NCBI GenBank assembly: GCA_041398785.1
Contig: JAWKUA010000017.1
Location: forward strand, 1 to 64,000
DNA from: Planctomycetaceae bacterium
GTDB taxonomy: Bacteria > Planctomycetota > Planctomycetia > Planctomycetales > Planctomycetaceae
Length of the DNA stretch: 64,000 nt
Direction: 5' to 3'
In this document: positions 27,382 to 36,542 of the stretch, piece after piece
Position numbering within the stretch: the stretch's first letter is position 1
Layout of the letters: every line of letters begins with the position of its first letter
Translations under genes and position numbers: made by a program
Notes under the pieces: model-generated
The model's input: the letters and a program-made list of their open reading frames with translations, nothing else
Database searches by the model: none
What the model was told of the DNA's origin: nothing

Positions 27382-27502
27382 TTAGGCATGCGGAAGATGA
27401 GAATCTACCCGCCGGGCGCCAGCCCCGGTTCTCTGCGAACAAAACCGCGGATAGCGCCGTGCGGCTCGCGGGCGGGTAACAGCTTATCTGCCGCTCGCCT
27501 CA
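27382..27502. repeat. Dispersed palindromic element, family B, copy 2
   Basis: About 121 bp matching the reverse complement of 8490-8612: TTAGGCATGCGGAAGATGAG at the left end, GCTTATCTGCCGCTCGCC at the right end, TACCCGCC/GGCGGGTA inside the ends, and GGTTCTCTGCGAAC in the middle. It ends 25 bp before the start of the TPR gene, so it forms the 5' flank of the RHS operon. Confidence 0.8.
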
Positions 27503-27527
27503 CTCCGGGCCGGATAGACATTGATCC

Positions 27528-28865
27528 ATGAGCCAGCCTCCGGCGAATCCCGTACAGCAGCGGTTTCAGAAACTTGAGGACTTCTGGAACGACTTCGCTC
27601 AGCATCCGGATGCTCGCATCCTGAGATGGATTGCTGACCGGGACACGGCGCGCATGCTGGATCTGTTTGTTGAGCTGCAGAACGAAGAAGTCAGCTCGAT
27701 TCCTGATCTGTTCGTCCGCATGGAAGTGCCGTTCGACGATGCCGGTTCTTATGCCGCGTCACTGATCCGGTCGCTGGTCGAGCAGTTTGAGGCTGTTCGG
27801 GAATCGCTGCGCGACGACGGCATGAACGTGGACTGGTCAGCCCCGCATCGGTCCGCCCAGCATCGGTCCGCCCCGCATCGGTCCGCCCCGCATCGGTCGG
27901 AGCAGGCTGGCACGTCGGAACTCATCGCGACGCTGGCTTCGTTCCGCGATTTTTATCAGTCGATCATGCAGCACCTGGCGATCGTGCTGGTACCGGCCGC
28001 AATTTCACTGCGATCGGCGTGGCAGCAGTGGCTGATGAGTCTCGCAGCGCAGCCGATTCCGCCGGGTGTTCGGTTTTTTGTCGTGGATGATTCGACGGCA
28101 CCGGAGCTGACGGAACTCGCGGAGAAATTTCCGGAACGTGTGCTATCCATTGACCCTGAACTGAACATGCCGGCGGCCTATGAAGAGCTGGTGGAGCAGG
28201 CTCCCGGCGAAGGGCCGGCCCACGACTTTCGCCGGTTGTTTGTCAAACTCAACAACGCCGCGGCGGCTGGTGATCCGAATTCCGCAAAGGATCTGGCGGT
28301 GCGAGCCACCGCGATTGCGACGGCCAACCAATGGCCGCATCTGGTTACGGTGGCTCAGATGGCGCTGGGTGCGGCGTATTTTTCGACGGGCGACCTGGAT
28401 TCCACGCTTCAGTGCTATCGCACGGCCAATGCTGCGATCGCTGATTCCGATGACCCGGCGGCTCCGCGGCTGAATCTTCAGACTCGCATGTCGGAAGGAT
28501 CCGCGCTGATCGCTGCGGGACGTTTCGACGAAGCGGCTGCTGTCTACGAAATTGCCGCAGTCATGGCCGAGGAACAGTCCGACGCGGCGTCAGAAATGGA
28601 TTGCTGGCGAGTTGCCGGGTGGTGCCACGAAAGCTGTCGAAACGCGGATCGTGCCTGGGAGTGCGGTCAGAAATCACTCACGGCCGGTCAGACGATGGAC
28701 GACGAACAGCGACGCACCTCGACTCTGCCCTACACCGGTCAGATGATGCTGCGACTTCGCAAAGCCGCACCGTTTCGCAACGGGCACCGGCAGGTCCGTG
28801 AGCAAATGTTGACGTGGTTTGGCGATGACTGGGAATCGATGCTGCCGCAGAAGGGAGCTGTCTGA
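27528..28865 (+). CDS. TPR-like putative adaptor/chaperone coupled to the RHS effector
   Basis: 445 residues, not a family I can name. The N-terminal half is helical and ends in a 20-residue stretch of APHRS repeats. The middle (about 180-250) contains GVRFFVVDDS and ERVLSIDPELNM, resembling a Rossmann-like or nucleotide-binding-like fold in short form. The C-terminal half (about 255-410) has TPR-type helix pairs: MALGAAYFSTGDLDSTLQCY, SEGSALIAAGRFDEAAAVYE, VAGWCHESCRNADRAWECG. Its stop overlaps the RHS start (TGATG at 28863-28867), so the two are made together. Genes directly upstream of RHS effectors often encode loading adaptors or chaperones; that role is inferred. No signal peptide. Confidence 0.75.
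   Translation: MSQPPANPVQQRFQKLEDFWNDFAQHPDARILRWIADRDTARMLDLFVELQNEEVSSIPDLFVRMEVPFDDAGSYAASLIRSLVEQFEAVRESLRDDGMNVDWSAPHRSAQHRSAPHRSAPHRSEQAGTSELIATLASFRDFYQSIMQHLAIVLVPAAISLRSAWQQWLMSLAAQPIPPGVRFFVVDDSTAPELTELAEKFPERVLSIDPELNMPAAYEELVEQAPGEGPAHDFRRLFVKLNNAAAAGDPNSAKDLAVRATAIATANQWPHLVTVAQMALGAAYFSTGDLDSTLQCYRTANAAIADSDDPAAPRLNLQTRMSEGSALIAAGRFDEAAAVYEIAAVMAEEQSDAASEMDCWRVAGWCHESCRNADRAWECGQKSLTAGQTMDDEQRRTSTLPYTGQMMLRLRKAAPFRNGHRQVREQMLTWFGDDWESMLPQKGAV
27838..27900. repeat. 15-bp tandem repeat inside the TPR gene
   Basis: Four copies of a 15-bp unit (GCCCCGCATCGGTCC with one variant GCCCAGCATCGGTCC) encode the repeated peptide APHRS/AQHRS. It lies in a predicted linker, so copy-number change would stay in frame. 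Confidence 0.85.
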
Positions 28866-31800
28866 TGCTCGCCGCCAAACACTTCGACCCGGTTCTGGGA
28901 ATTGACATCCACCTGATTCAGCCGCCAGGACCGGTCCCGCCGATTCCGATTCCCCATCCGTTTATCGGGTTTCTGATCGATCCGTTCGACTACGTCCCGA
29001 TCGTGGGTTCAACGGTGCAGATCAACAACATGCACCGTGCTCAGGCGGGAACGGCGGGCCGAGCATTGCCGCCGCATTTTCCGATCGGCGGAACGTTCAT
29101 CAAACCGCCTGCCAACGAATGCGAAATGTTCATGGGCAGCGCCACGGTTGTGATCGACGGCGACGCTCAAAGCTATATGGCTCTGCCGGCGCTCAGTTGT
29201 CAGTGCATCGGAATGCCGCCGATTCCGCGGTTGAATCCGAAGAAGAAAAGCAAAGTCAAATCGCTGGTGCTGCCAACCAGCATGGTGCTGCCGATTCCCG
29301 CCGGTCCGCCGGTGCTGATCGGCGGGCCGCCGACGATCTCGATGATGGCGATGGGCATGAAGGCCGGCATGGCGGCGCTGGGGAAACTCGGAAAGGGCCT
29401 GCGAAAACTGCAGCGCGGCAGCGGCCGCATCGGCCGCGCGATGAGACGCGCGTCCACCGCGATGAGAAACGCCGCGAAGAAGGCGATGAAAAAGCTGGGC
29501 GTCCCTCCCAGCGTTCAGAACCGTGTCAGCCGTGCGATCTGCGCGGTCACGGGACATCCTGTCGACATTGCCACCGGAAAAGTGTTCACGGATCTTGTCG
29601 ACTTCCGGCTGCCCGGTCCGCTGCCTCTGGTCTGGGAACGCGTCTACTACAGCACGTCGGAATACGACGGCCCGCTCGGGCACGGCTGGCATCACAGCTA
29701 CGACGTGGCTCTGTGCGAAGACGACGACGGCATCGCCGTGCGGATGAGCGACGGCCGTCCTGTCGTATTCCCCCGAATTCGAATCGGCGAATCCTGCTTC
29801 GATCGCGCCGAACGGCTGACGCTGCTGCGGGACGAACACGGTTACGCCATGAGAGACGCCGCCGGACTGACCTGGCGGTTCGACATTGTGACGTTTGACA
29901 GCGACGTGCAGCGGCTGCTGTCGGTATCCGATCGCGCGGAGAACCGAATCGAATTCCGCTACGACGAACTCGGCCGGCTGATGATGATTCACGACAGTGC
30001 CGGGCGCCGCTTGCCCGTCACGACGGACGCCGACGGCCGGATTCTCAACATTCAGGCTCCGCATCCGGACGATCCACGGTCGCTGATCTGTCTGCTGTCC
30101 TGCGAATACGACGACCGGGGCCGACTGCGAGCTGTGCGTGACGCCATGGCGCAGCCGTTTCTGTTCAAGTACGACGGTTTCCTGCTGACTCGCGAAACGG
30201 ACCGCAACGGTCTGAGTTTCTACTTCGAATATGAAGGCAGCGGCCATTCCGCCCGCTGTGTGCATACGTGGGGCGACGGCGGAATCTATGACCACCAACT
30301 TGACTACGATGTCGATCTGAAGCGCACGGTGGTCACGAATTCGCTGGGTCACAAAACGGTGCATTTCTGGAACGATTCCGGCCTGGTCTACAAGTCGATC
30401 GATGCGAAGGGCAATTCCGTTCAGACGGTCTACAACGAGTTCCATCAGCCGCAGGTGGAACTGGATGAACTCGGGCAGGCCACAACCTATGGCTATGACG
30501 AACGCGGCAACACGTCGCTGGTGACGTCGCCGGACGGTGCGACGGTTCAGGTTTCGTACAACGATCGCGACCAGCCCGTGACGTTGATCGACGCGCTGGG
30601 CTGCCGGTGGTCCTGGGAGTACAACGAGTTCGGAAAACTGACTCGACGAATCGACGCGACGGGACGTGAAACCGGGTTCGAATATTCCCGACGCCGTCTG
30701 CGAGCAATCATCAATCCGGCTGGTGGTGCGACCGAACTGAGCTACGACGAAGACGGCAATCTTTCGGCGCTGACAACGCCCGACGGTTCGCAGAGTCGCT
30801 GGCGGTTCGATCGTCTGGGCCGCGTTGTCACGCTGATCGATCCTGCCGGCAGCGAGCAGCGACGGGAATTCGATCTGACCGGTCGCATGACAAGCGTAGT
30901 GGAACCTGACGGCAACTTTCGGTCGCTGCAGTACGACGCGATGGGAAACCTGATCTATGCGAAGGACCGCCAGCGCGAAGTGCGGTTCACGTATCAGGGA
31001 ATGGGCCGTCTCGCCAGCCGCCGGGAAGCCGGAACGACCGTGGAGTTCCGGTACAACACCGAAGAAAGCCTGATCGGCATTGTCAACGAACACGGGGCGG
31101 CGTACGGATTTGAGCTGGATGAACGAGGCGACGTGGCTCGCGAATTCGGATTCGACGACGTTCGGCGGATTTACACTCGCGACGACGCGGGCCGTGTGAT
31201 TCGAATTGAGCGCGCGTCGGGTGTGATCACGTTCTACAAGTACGATCCGGCCGGGCGAGTCATCGCGGTGACGCACAGTGACAAGTCGGAAGAACGTTAC
31301 GCGTATCGTCAGGACGGCGAACTGATCGAAGCGATCAACGACGCCTGTGAGGTTCGTTTCGAACGAGACGCCGCCGGACGAATCCTGAAGGAAACTCAGA
31401 ACGACTTCTGGGTCAGCTCAAAATACGACGCTCTGGGCATGCGCATCGAAATGAAGTCGTGCTTTGGCGCGGTTCAGACGATCGATCGCGGCGTGACGGG
31501 AAACGTCACCGGATTTCAGTTCGCCGACGCCGCCACGGACCCGGCGACAACACTGTGGCAGACTCAGATTCAGCGCGACCAGACCGGGCTTGAACTGGAA
31601 CGCAGCCTTCCCGGAGGCATCCGCAGCCGCTGGGAACGCGACCGGCTGGGGCGACCAGTTCGGCACCAGATTCTCAGCGCTACCGGCGAACGGCGAAACG
31701 TCGCGTACGAATGGGATATTAATGACCGGCTGAGAACGATTGTCGACGCGCATCACGGAACGACGGTGTTCCGGCACGATGAACTCGGCAATCTGGCCTC

Positions 31801-33070
31801 GGCCACATACGCAGACGGCAGCGTCGAGTTGCGGATGCCTGACGCCGTCGGAAATCTGTTCCGCACACAGGACCGCAGCGATCGCAGGTACGGCCCGGCC
31901 GGTCAGTTGCTGGAAGCGAAAACGGATGACGGAATCATCCGCTTTGAATACGACGCCGAAGGCAACCTGATTCGAAGATCAACGCCGCAGGGAGACTGGC
32001 ATTACGTCTGGAACGCGGCCGGAATGCTGAAAAGCGTGACTCGCCCCGATGGCGAGGTTGTCGAGTTTGAATACGACGCTCTCGGCCGCCGTGTCAGCAA
32101 GACGTTTCGAGGCCGAACGACGCGATGGATCTGGGACGGCAACACTCCGATTCACGAATGGGTCGAAGGCGACCGGCAGTCCGCTTCCGAACCGGCGACC
32201 GCGGAATCCGCATCTGACGGAACTCCTCCGGCGGAAGCCGCACTCGCCGCGAATCCGTCCACCGGTCCACCCGCCGACGACGAAGATTGCGAACTACTGC
32301 CCGTTCCGGCGGGGATGATCACCTGGCTGTTCGATCCGGAAAGCTTCGCTCCGGCAGCGAAACTGTCCGCAGGTCAGTGCTGGTCGATCGTGACCGATTA
32401 TCTCGGCACGCCCACCGCCATGCTGGACGAATCAGGCACCGTCGTATGGTCCGCCGACGTCTCGATCTACGGCGACCTGCGCAACGTGCGTGGCGACCGC
32501 TGCGCGTGTCCGTTTCGCTGGCCGGGCCAGTACGAAGACGCGGAAACCGGGCTGTACTACAACCGGTTTCGATATTACGACCCCGAAGCAGGACACTACA
32601 TCAGCCAGGATCCCATTCGAATCGCTGGCGGCCTGAATTTGTTCGAATACGCAAACGAGCCGAATCGAAAGATCGACCCGTTTGGTCTCATCACGCTCAT
32701 TCATTACACCGACGAGAAGGGTTACAACGGAATCACCAGCAGCAATGAAATGCATCCGTCGACGAAACCGAAAAACGCCAGACACGGAGTCGGGCAGTAC
32801 TTCACGGATATCGATCCCGATACCGTCGGCGGCAAAACACTGAAAGATCTCTCCGCGGCGGACCGTGCGAAGGGCATGATCAGCCACGGACAGCTTTCGC
32901 GCGAACTGTATAACGACACGCGCCGGATTAAGAGCTGTGAATACTTTGTGGAAGTCGACCTGACGGGACTGCATGTGGAAAATCCGAAGCCGGGAGTGTT
33001 TCTCGTGAAGAACCCCGACAACCTGGACCTGACAGGACGGATCAAGCGTCATGGAAAAACATGCGGATAG
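28865..33070 (+). CDS. PAAR-like/RHS polymorphic toxin with HYD1-type ADP-ribosyltransferase C-terminus
   Basis: 1401 residues. Residues 1-170 form a PAAR-like tip domain (FDPVLGIDIHLIQPPGPVP, PIPHPFIGFLIDP, MGSATVVIDGD). A very basic Lys/Arg stretch follows (about 175-215). Then the RHS start domain GHPVDIATGKVFTDLVDFRL and WERVYYSTS ... GPLGHGWHHSYD (about 230-285). YD repeats run from about 330 to 1090, an Ala/Pro/Glu linker at about 1105-1140, and the conserved core end YYNRFRYYDPEAGHYISQDP with cleavage motif DPFGL at 1271-1275. The last 126 residues are a separate domain: IHYTDEKGY (His1280), GVGQYFTDIDPD (Tyr1312) and FVEVDLTG (Asp1365), matching the His-Tyr-Asp pattern of HYD1-type ADP-ribosyltransferase toxins. 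Coupled to the TPR gene upstream; the next gene overlaps its 3' end by 20 bp. It probably acts on neighbouring cells after export. Confidence 0.9.
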   Translation: MLAAKHFDPVLGIDIHLIQPPGPVPPIPIPHPFIGFLIDPFDYVPIVGSTVQINNMHRAQAGTAGRALPPHFPIGGTFIKPPANECEMFMGSATVVIDGDAQSYMALPALSCQCIGMPPIPRLNPKKKSKVKSLVLPTSMVLPIPAGPPVLIGGPPTISMMAMGMKAGMAALGKLGKGLRKLQRGSGRIGRAMRRASTAMRNAAKKAMKKLGVPPSVQNRVSRAICAVTGHPVDIATGKVFTDLVDFRLPGPLPLVWERVYYSTSEYDGPLGHGWHHSYDVALCEDDDGIAVRMSDGRPVVFPRIRIGESCFDRAERLTLLRDEHGYAMRDAAGLTWRFDIVTFDSDVQRLLSVSDRAENRIEFRYDELGRLMMIHDSAGRRLPVTTDADGRILNIQAPHPDDPRSLICLLSCEYDDRGRLRAVRDAMAQPFLFKYDGFLLTRETDRNGLSFYFEYEGSGHSARCVHTWGDGGIYDHQLDYDVDLKRTVVTNSLGHKTVHFWNDSGLVYKSIDAKGNSVQTVYNEFHQPQVELDELGQATTYGYDERGNTSLVTSPDGATVQVSYNDRDQPVTLIDALGCRWSWEYNEFGKLTRRIDATGRETGFEYSRRRLRAIINPAGGATELSYDEDGNLSALTTPDGSQSRWRFDRLGRVVTLIDPAGSEQRREFDLTGRMTSVVEPDGNFRSLQYDAMGNLIYAKDRQREVRFTYQGMGRLASRREAGTTVEFRYNTEESLIGIVNEHGAAYGFELDERGDVAREFGFDDVRRIYTRDDAGRVIRIERASGVITFYKYDPAGRVIAVTHSDKSEERYAYRQDGELIEAINDACEVRFERDAAGRILKETQNDFWVSSKYDALGMRIEMKSCFGAVQTIDRGVTGNVTGFQFADAATDPATTLWQTQIQRDQTGLELERSLPGGIRSRWERDRLGRPVRHQILSATGERRNVAYEWDINDRLRTIVDAHHGTTVFRHDELGNLASATYADGSVELRMPDAVGNLFRTQDRSDRRYGPAGQLLEAKTDDGIIRFEYDAEGNLIRRSTPQGDWHYVWNAAGMLKSVTRPDGEVVEFEYDALGRRVSKTFRGRTTRWIWDGNTPIHEWVEGDRQSASEPATAESASDGTPPAEAALAANPSTGPPADDEDCELLPVPAGMITWLFDPESFAPAAKLSAGQCWSIVTDYLGTPTAMLDESGTVVWSADVSIYGDLRNVRGDRCACPFRWPGQYEDAETGLYYNRFRYYDPEAGHYISQDPIRIAGGLNLFEYANEPNRKIDPFGLITLIHYTDEKGYNGITSSNEMHPSTKPKNARHGVGQYFTDIDPDTVGGKTLKDLSAADRAKGMISHGQLSRELYNDTRRIKSCEYFVEVDLTGLHVENPKPGVFLVKNPDNLDLTGRIKRHGKTCG

Positions 33071-33365
33071 CGACGGAATCGAAGCGTCCGATTTCGAATC
33101 ACGATATTTTCGACACGAGTCAGAATCGCGACTCGGAGCCGGAACGGCGTGGGTGGAGTTTGGATCTGACGGCTGGGCAACTCGCCAGGTTGAATGCTAC
33201 GACGGGCGGTGGTTCTGCTCGATCGAAGAGTACTTCGATGAACTCGGCGGTACGCTGTGCGACCAACCGATGAGCGAACTCGACCTGAGCGACTCGGAAG
33301 AGATCACGAAGCCCGAATTTGAGACTGCCTGGAAAACAGCGATCGACTACCTGGGAAGGTCGTAG
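33051..33365 (+). CDS. Putative immunity protein of the RHS-HYD1 toxin
   Basis: 104 residues, acidic, no signal peptide. The start ATG 33051 lies inside the last codons of the RHS toxin (20-bp overlap), the arrangement expected for a toxin-immunity pair. The sequence WATRQVECYDGRWF, LCDQPMSELDL and EITKPEFETAWKTA recalls small proteins of the DUF6881 kind often found after secreted toxins; this is from memory and not firm. It probably binds and blocks the ART domain in the producing cell. Its 3' end overlaps the convergent macrodomain gene by 19 bp. Confidence 0.75.
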   Translation: MEKHADSDGIEASDFESRYFRHESESRLGAGTAWVEFGSDGWATRQVECYDGRWFCSIEEYFDELGGTLCDQPMSELDLSDSEEITKPEFETAWKTAIDYLGRS

Positions 33366-33877
33366 ACGAAAACCGGAACTTCGGACTTCTCAAATGTCTG
33401 CAGCAACAGCCGCTCGATGTCGGACCAGTGACCTCCGGCAAGACCGGTGCCGATGCGCGGCATGTGGACTGAAGCACCGTGATCCGTCGCAAACGTCCGG
33501 ACTGCCGCAAGGGATTCTCCGAGCGATTCGAGTCGCAGCGGCGGGACCACGGTCTTTTTCGTCCTGACGCCGCGTTGTGCGATCATATTCGCCACCCAGC
33601 AATCGTCGGCCACTTCCACAAACTGGCAATGACCGAGAGGCAGCCGGTCCTGCTGCGGACTCATCGCTCGCAGATAAGCGTCTTTCGCCAGCGGCCAGGC
33701 TTTGCCAAGCGGAACAACAAAACCTCTGCCCCACTTTCCGATGTCATTGCACACGTGCGCGATGACCCACGGAGCGGTCGTTATGGGTCGTGTTGCATCG
33801 CCCTCAACGTATTGAATGCGAAAATCGTCCACCGCTGTCCACCGATTTCGAATGGCACGCGCCGATGCGTCCGCCAC
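33347..33877 (-). CDS. Macrodomain protein (ADP-ribose binding/hydrolase family)
   Basis: 176 residues from GTG 33877; a second GTG at 33832 begins closer to the domain (VDDFRIQYVEGDAT). Single-domain macro fold: YVEGDATRP (first strand and adenine-binding Asp), VIAHVCNDIGKWGRGFV (catalytic loop with Asn), GHCQFVEV, WVANMIAQRGV, and HMPRIGTGLAGGHW (phosphate-binding loop), ending in VPVFVYDL. Macrodomains of this type bind ADP-ribose and can remove it from proteins or nucleic acids or process ADP-ribose-1''-phosphate. It lies convergent to and overlapping the immunity gene of an ADP-ribosyltransferase toxin. Reversal of the toxin's modification is therefore an attractive role, but inferred. 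Confidence 0.85.
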   Translation of the reverse strand: MADASARAIRNRWTAVDDFRIQYVEGDATRPITTAPWVIAHVCNDIGKWGRGFVVPLGKAWPLAKDAYLRAMSPQQDRLPLGHCQFVEVADDCWVANMIAQRGVRTKKTVVPPLRLESLGESLAAVRTFATDHGASVHMPRIGTGLAGGHWSDIERLLLQTFEKSEVPVFVYDLPR

Positions 33878-34099
33878 AAGGACCGTCCGCCGCGCGCGAT
33901 GCTGTTCCCGTCTGAAACGGAGTCTTCATCGGCACCGTGTTCGTTGCAATGGAGAAGTGTACCCGTTCGATGGCTTGTCAAAAAAGGCTCTTCCGGGAAA
34001 ACGGGGTGTCGCTGAACGTCCGTTTGCCGGAACCGGCAGGCTGCGGTAGCCGGCTTTGGCAGAGGTTGTGTCGGCCGACCGGGACTGAAGTTGTTTGGG

Positions 34100-34126
34100 C
34101 GAGCGGCGATGCTCATCTGCCGCTCG
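34100..34126. repeat. Solitary end-type hairpin related to family B repeats
   Basis: CGAGCGGC and GCCGCTCG form an 8-bp stem around GATGCTCATCT. The sequence GCTCATCTGCCGCTCG equals one end of the family B elements. The rest of the stretch 33878-34241 shows no supported gene. Confidence 0.5.
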
Positions 34127-34241
34127 GACACGCATTGAATCGACACCACCATTTCCCGGATGAACCGAAAACGTGCAGGTCGTCACCGAACAACACCGCA
34201 GATGTTACGGACGCGAGAATTGCCGTCGCGAGGTGCGTGTT

Positions 34242-35008
34242 TTAATCGGCGATTGAACGGCGGTAGCGGCGGCTGAGCAGGAATCCCAGCAGCGCAAGCA
34301 GTGCGATTCCGCCGTATTGGACGGATGGATGGCTGCGTTCAAACCACGGCTTCAAAGCTCCCGCGCCGATGTACATGACGGCTCCCCCGCCACACTTGCC
34401 AGCAGGACCACGGACAGCGTTGCCACTCGCGACAGACCCAGCAGCCGGCCCAGCAGTGATCCGCCGATACTGCCCGTTGACGAAATCGGCAGCATGACGA
34501 ATGCCGCGACCGCTCCGACCGTCACGTTTCGCATCCAGCGGTTCTTCTTCAGCAGCAGACGTCCTTCCTGAACGGCGGCCTTCAGACGCATGCCGATCCA
34601 CGGCAATCGAAACAAAGCGCCGACGTGATAGGCCAGCACGATCGCCCAGATCGTATCCAGATACAGAACCAGAGCCGCCAGTTCCAGGGCTGTGAATCCC
34701 GCCGGATGATCGGCCTTTCCTCCAAGAATCACAAAGCGTCCGGCAGCGGCTGCGGCAACGGTTGCGACCACCAGCTTGCGAACAAGCGCGGCACCGCCGG
34801 TCACGAACGCGGCCGCAAGGATGACGCCGCTGAGCCAGATCGGAAGCGTCAGTGTTGCGATCGCCAGCACAGGATTCTGTTTCCAGAGACTGTCCGATTC
34901 GTGTTCCAGCGAATGCATCAGACGATCGGAATCCTCATCGGCAGCCTGTTCCGCGGCTGCTGACTCCGGCGCTGGTTCGTCACTGGGTCGATTGGCTGAA
35001 GACTGCAT
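34242..35008 (-). CDS. Small multi-drug export family-like membrane protein (one frameshift)
   Basis: About 255 residues when restored, start ATG 35008 (MQSSANRPSD). Residues 1-45 are acidic and cytoplasmic-looking. Five to six hydrophobic segments follow. The pattern FVMLPISSTGSIGGSLLGRLLGLSR and LLASVAGGAVMY resembles the PFPGTG...G.LIA..LGL signature of Pfam small multi-drug export proteins (PF06695), although the substrate is unknown. The frame breaks within a run of five G (34384-34388 as C on the plus strand): one added base joins LLASVAG to GAVMYIGAGALKPWFERSHPS and the natural C-terminus LLSRRYRRSIAD. The conserved 30-bp repeat module lies 43 bp upstream of the start. Confidence 0.65.
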
Positions 35009-35051
35009 CGGGCAACAATTTCGTTCCGGACAAATTCCGGCCGGAGTTATG

Positions 35052-35365
35052 CTGGCCGCGGCGGACACTGATGCTTTTCGCAACTCTTAGGCCTGCGGCA
35101 GATGAGAACATACCCTCCCGTTTCAACGGGAGGGTCGAAGTTTGATCGCCGTGCAGGCAATCAAACGAGGGGAGGGCGTCCGCGCCACGCGAGTTCCCCG
35201 TGCATGGCCCTCCCCGCGATCGAACGCCTGAACGGCATTCGATCGGCGACCCTCCCGTTGAAACGGGAGGGTGAAACTATTGTCGCCCTGCATTGGTAAG
35301 TTGTCATCTGCCGATCGTCTTACGGTCGCGAGCCTGCATGCCTCGTTCTTCCCCGCCCGCGGCAT
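35052..35365. repeat. Dispersed palindromic element, family A, copy 2
   Basis: 314 bp, about 90% or more identical to 6033-6345 by eye, same orientation relative to the adjacent minus-strand gene. Core 35112-35272: 24-bp palindrome at 35112-35135 and its reverse complement at 35249-35272. One extra C and scattered substitutions distinguish it from copy 1, including one mismatch in the TTTGATCGCC stem. Positions 35366-35462 hold nothing recognisable. Confidence 0.85.
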
Positions 35366-35462
35366 ACTTCGACGGGAGGTTCCGGCGGCGCACAAGCGTA
35401 AGCCGGTGTCGAGTTTTCCGTGCGACCTGCCGACAGAACACGGCCTTGCATGTGATGTCGGG

Positions 35463-36395
<933 letters not shown>

Positions 36396-36542
36396 AAAGT
36401 TCTCCGCAGTTCGCTGTCCGCGCGTGGCGTTCGCCCGTGCCTACGAGCAGCGATCGTCGAATGTGGGGAATAGTCCCTGCTTTCGTGAGTCATGCGAATT
36501 GCGGACCGCAGGAAGTCGAAAGACGCCGCCTTCGCGGTTGAA

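Noticed and set aside
28865..33070. RHS gene as a structural wall protein only
   Set aside because: The PAAR-like start, DPFGL boundary, unrelated C-terminal domain and overlapping small gene together fit a polymorphic toxin far better.
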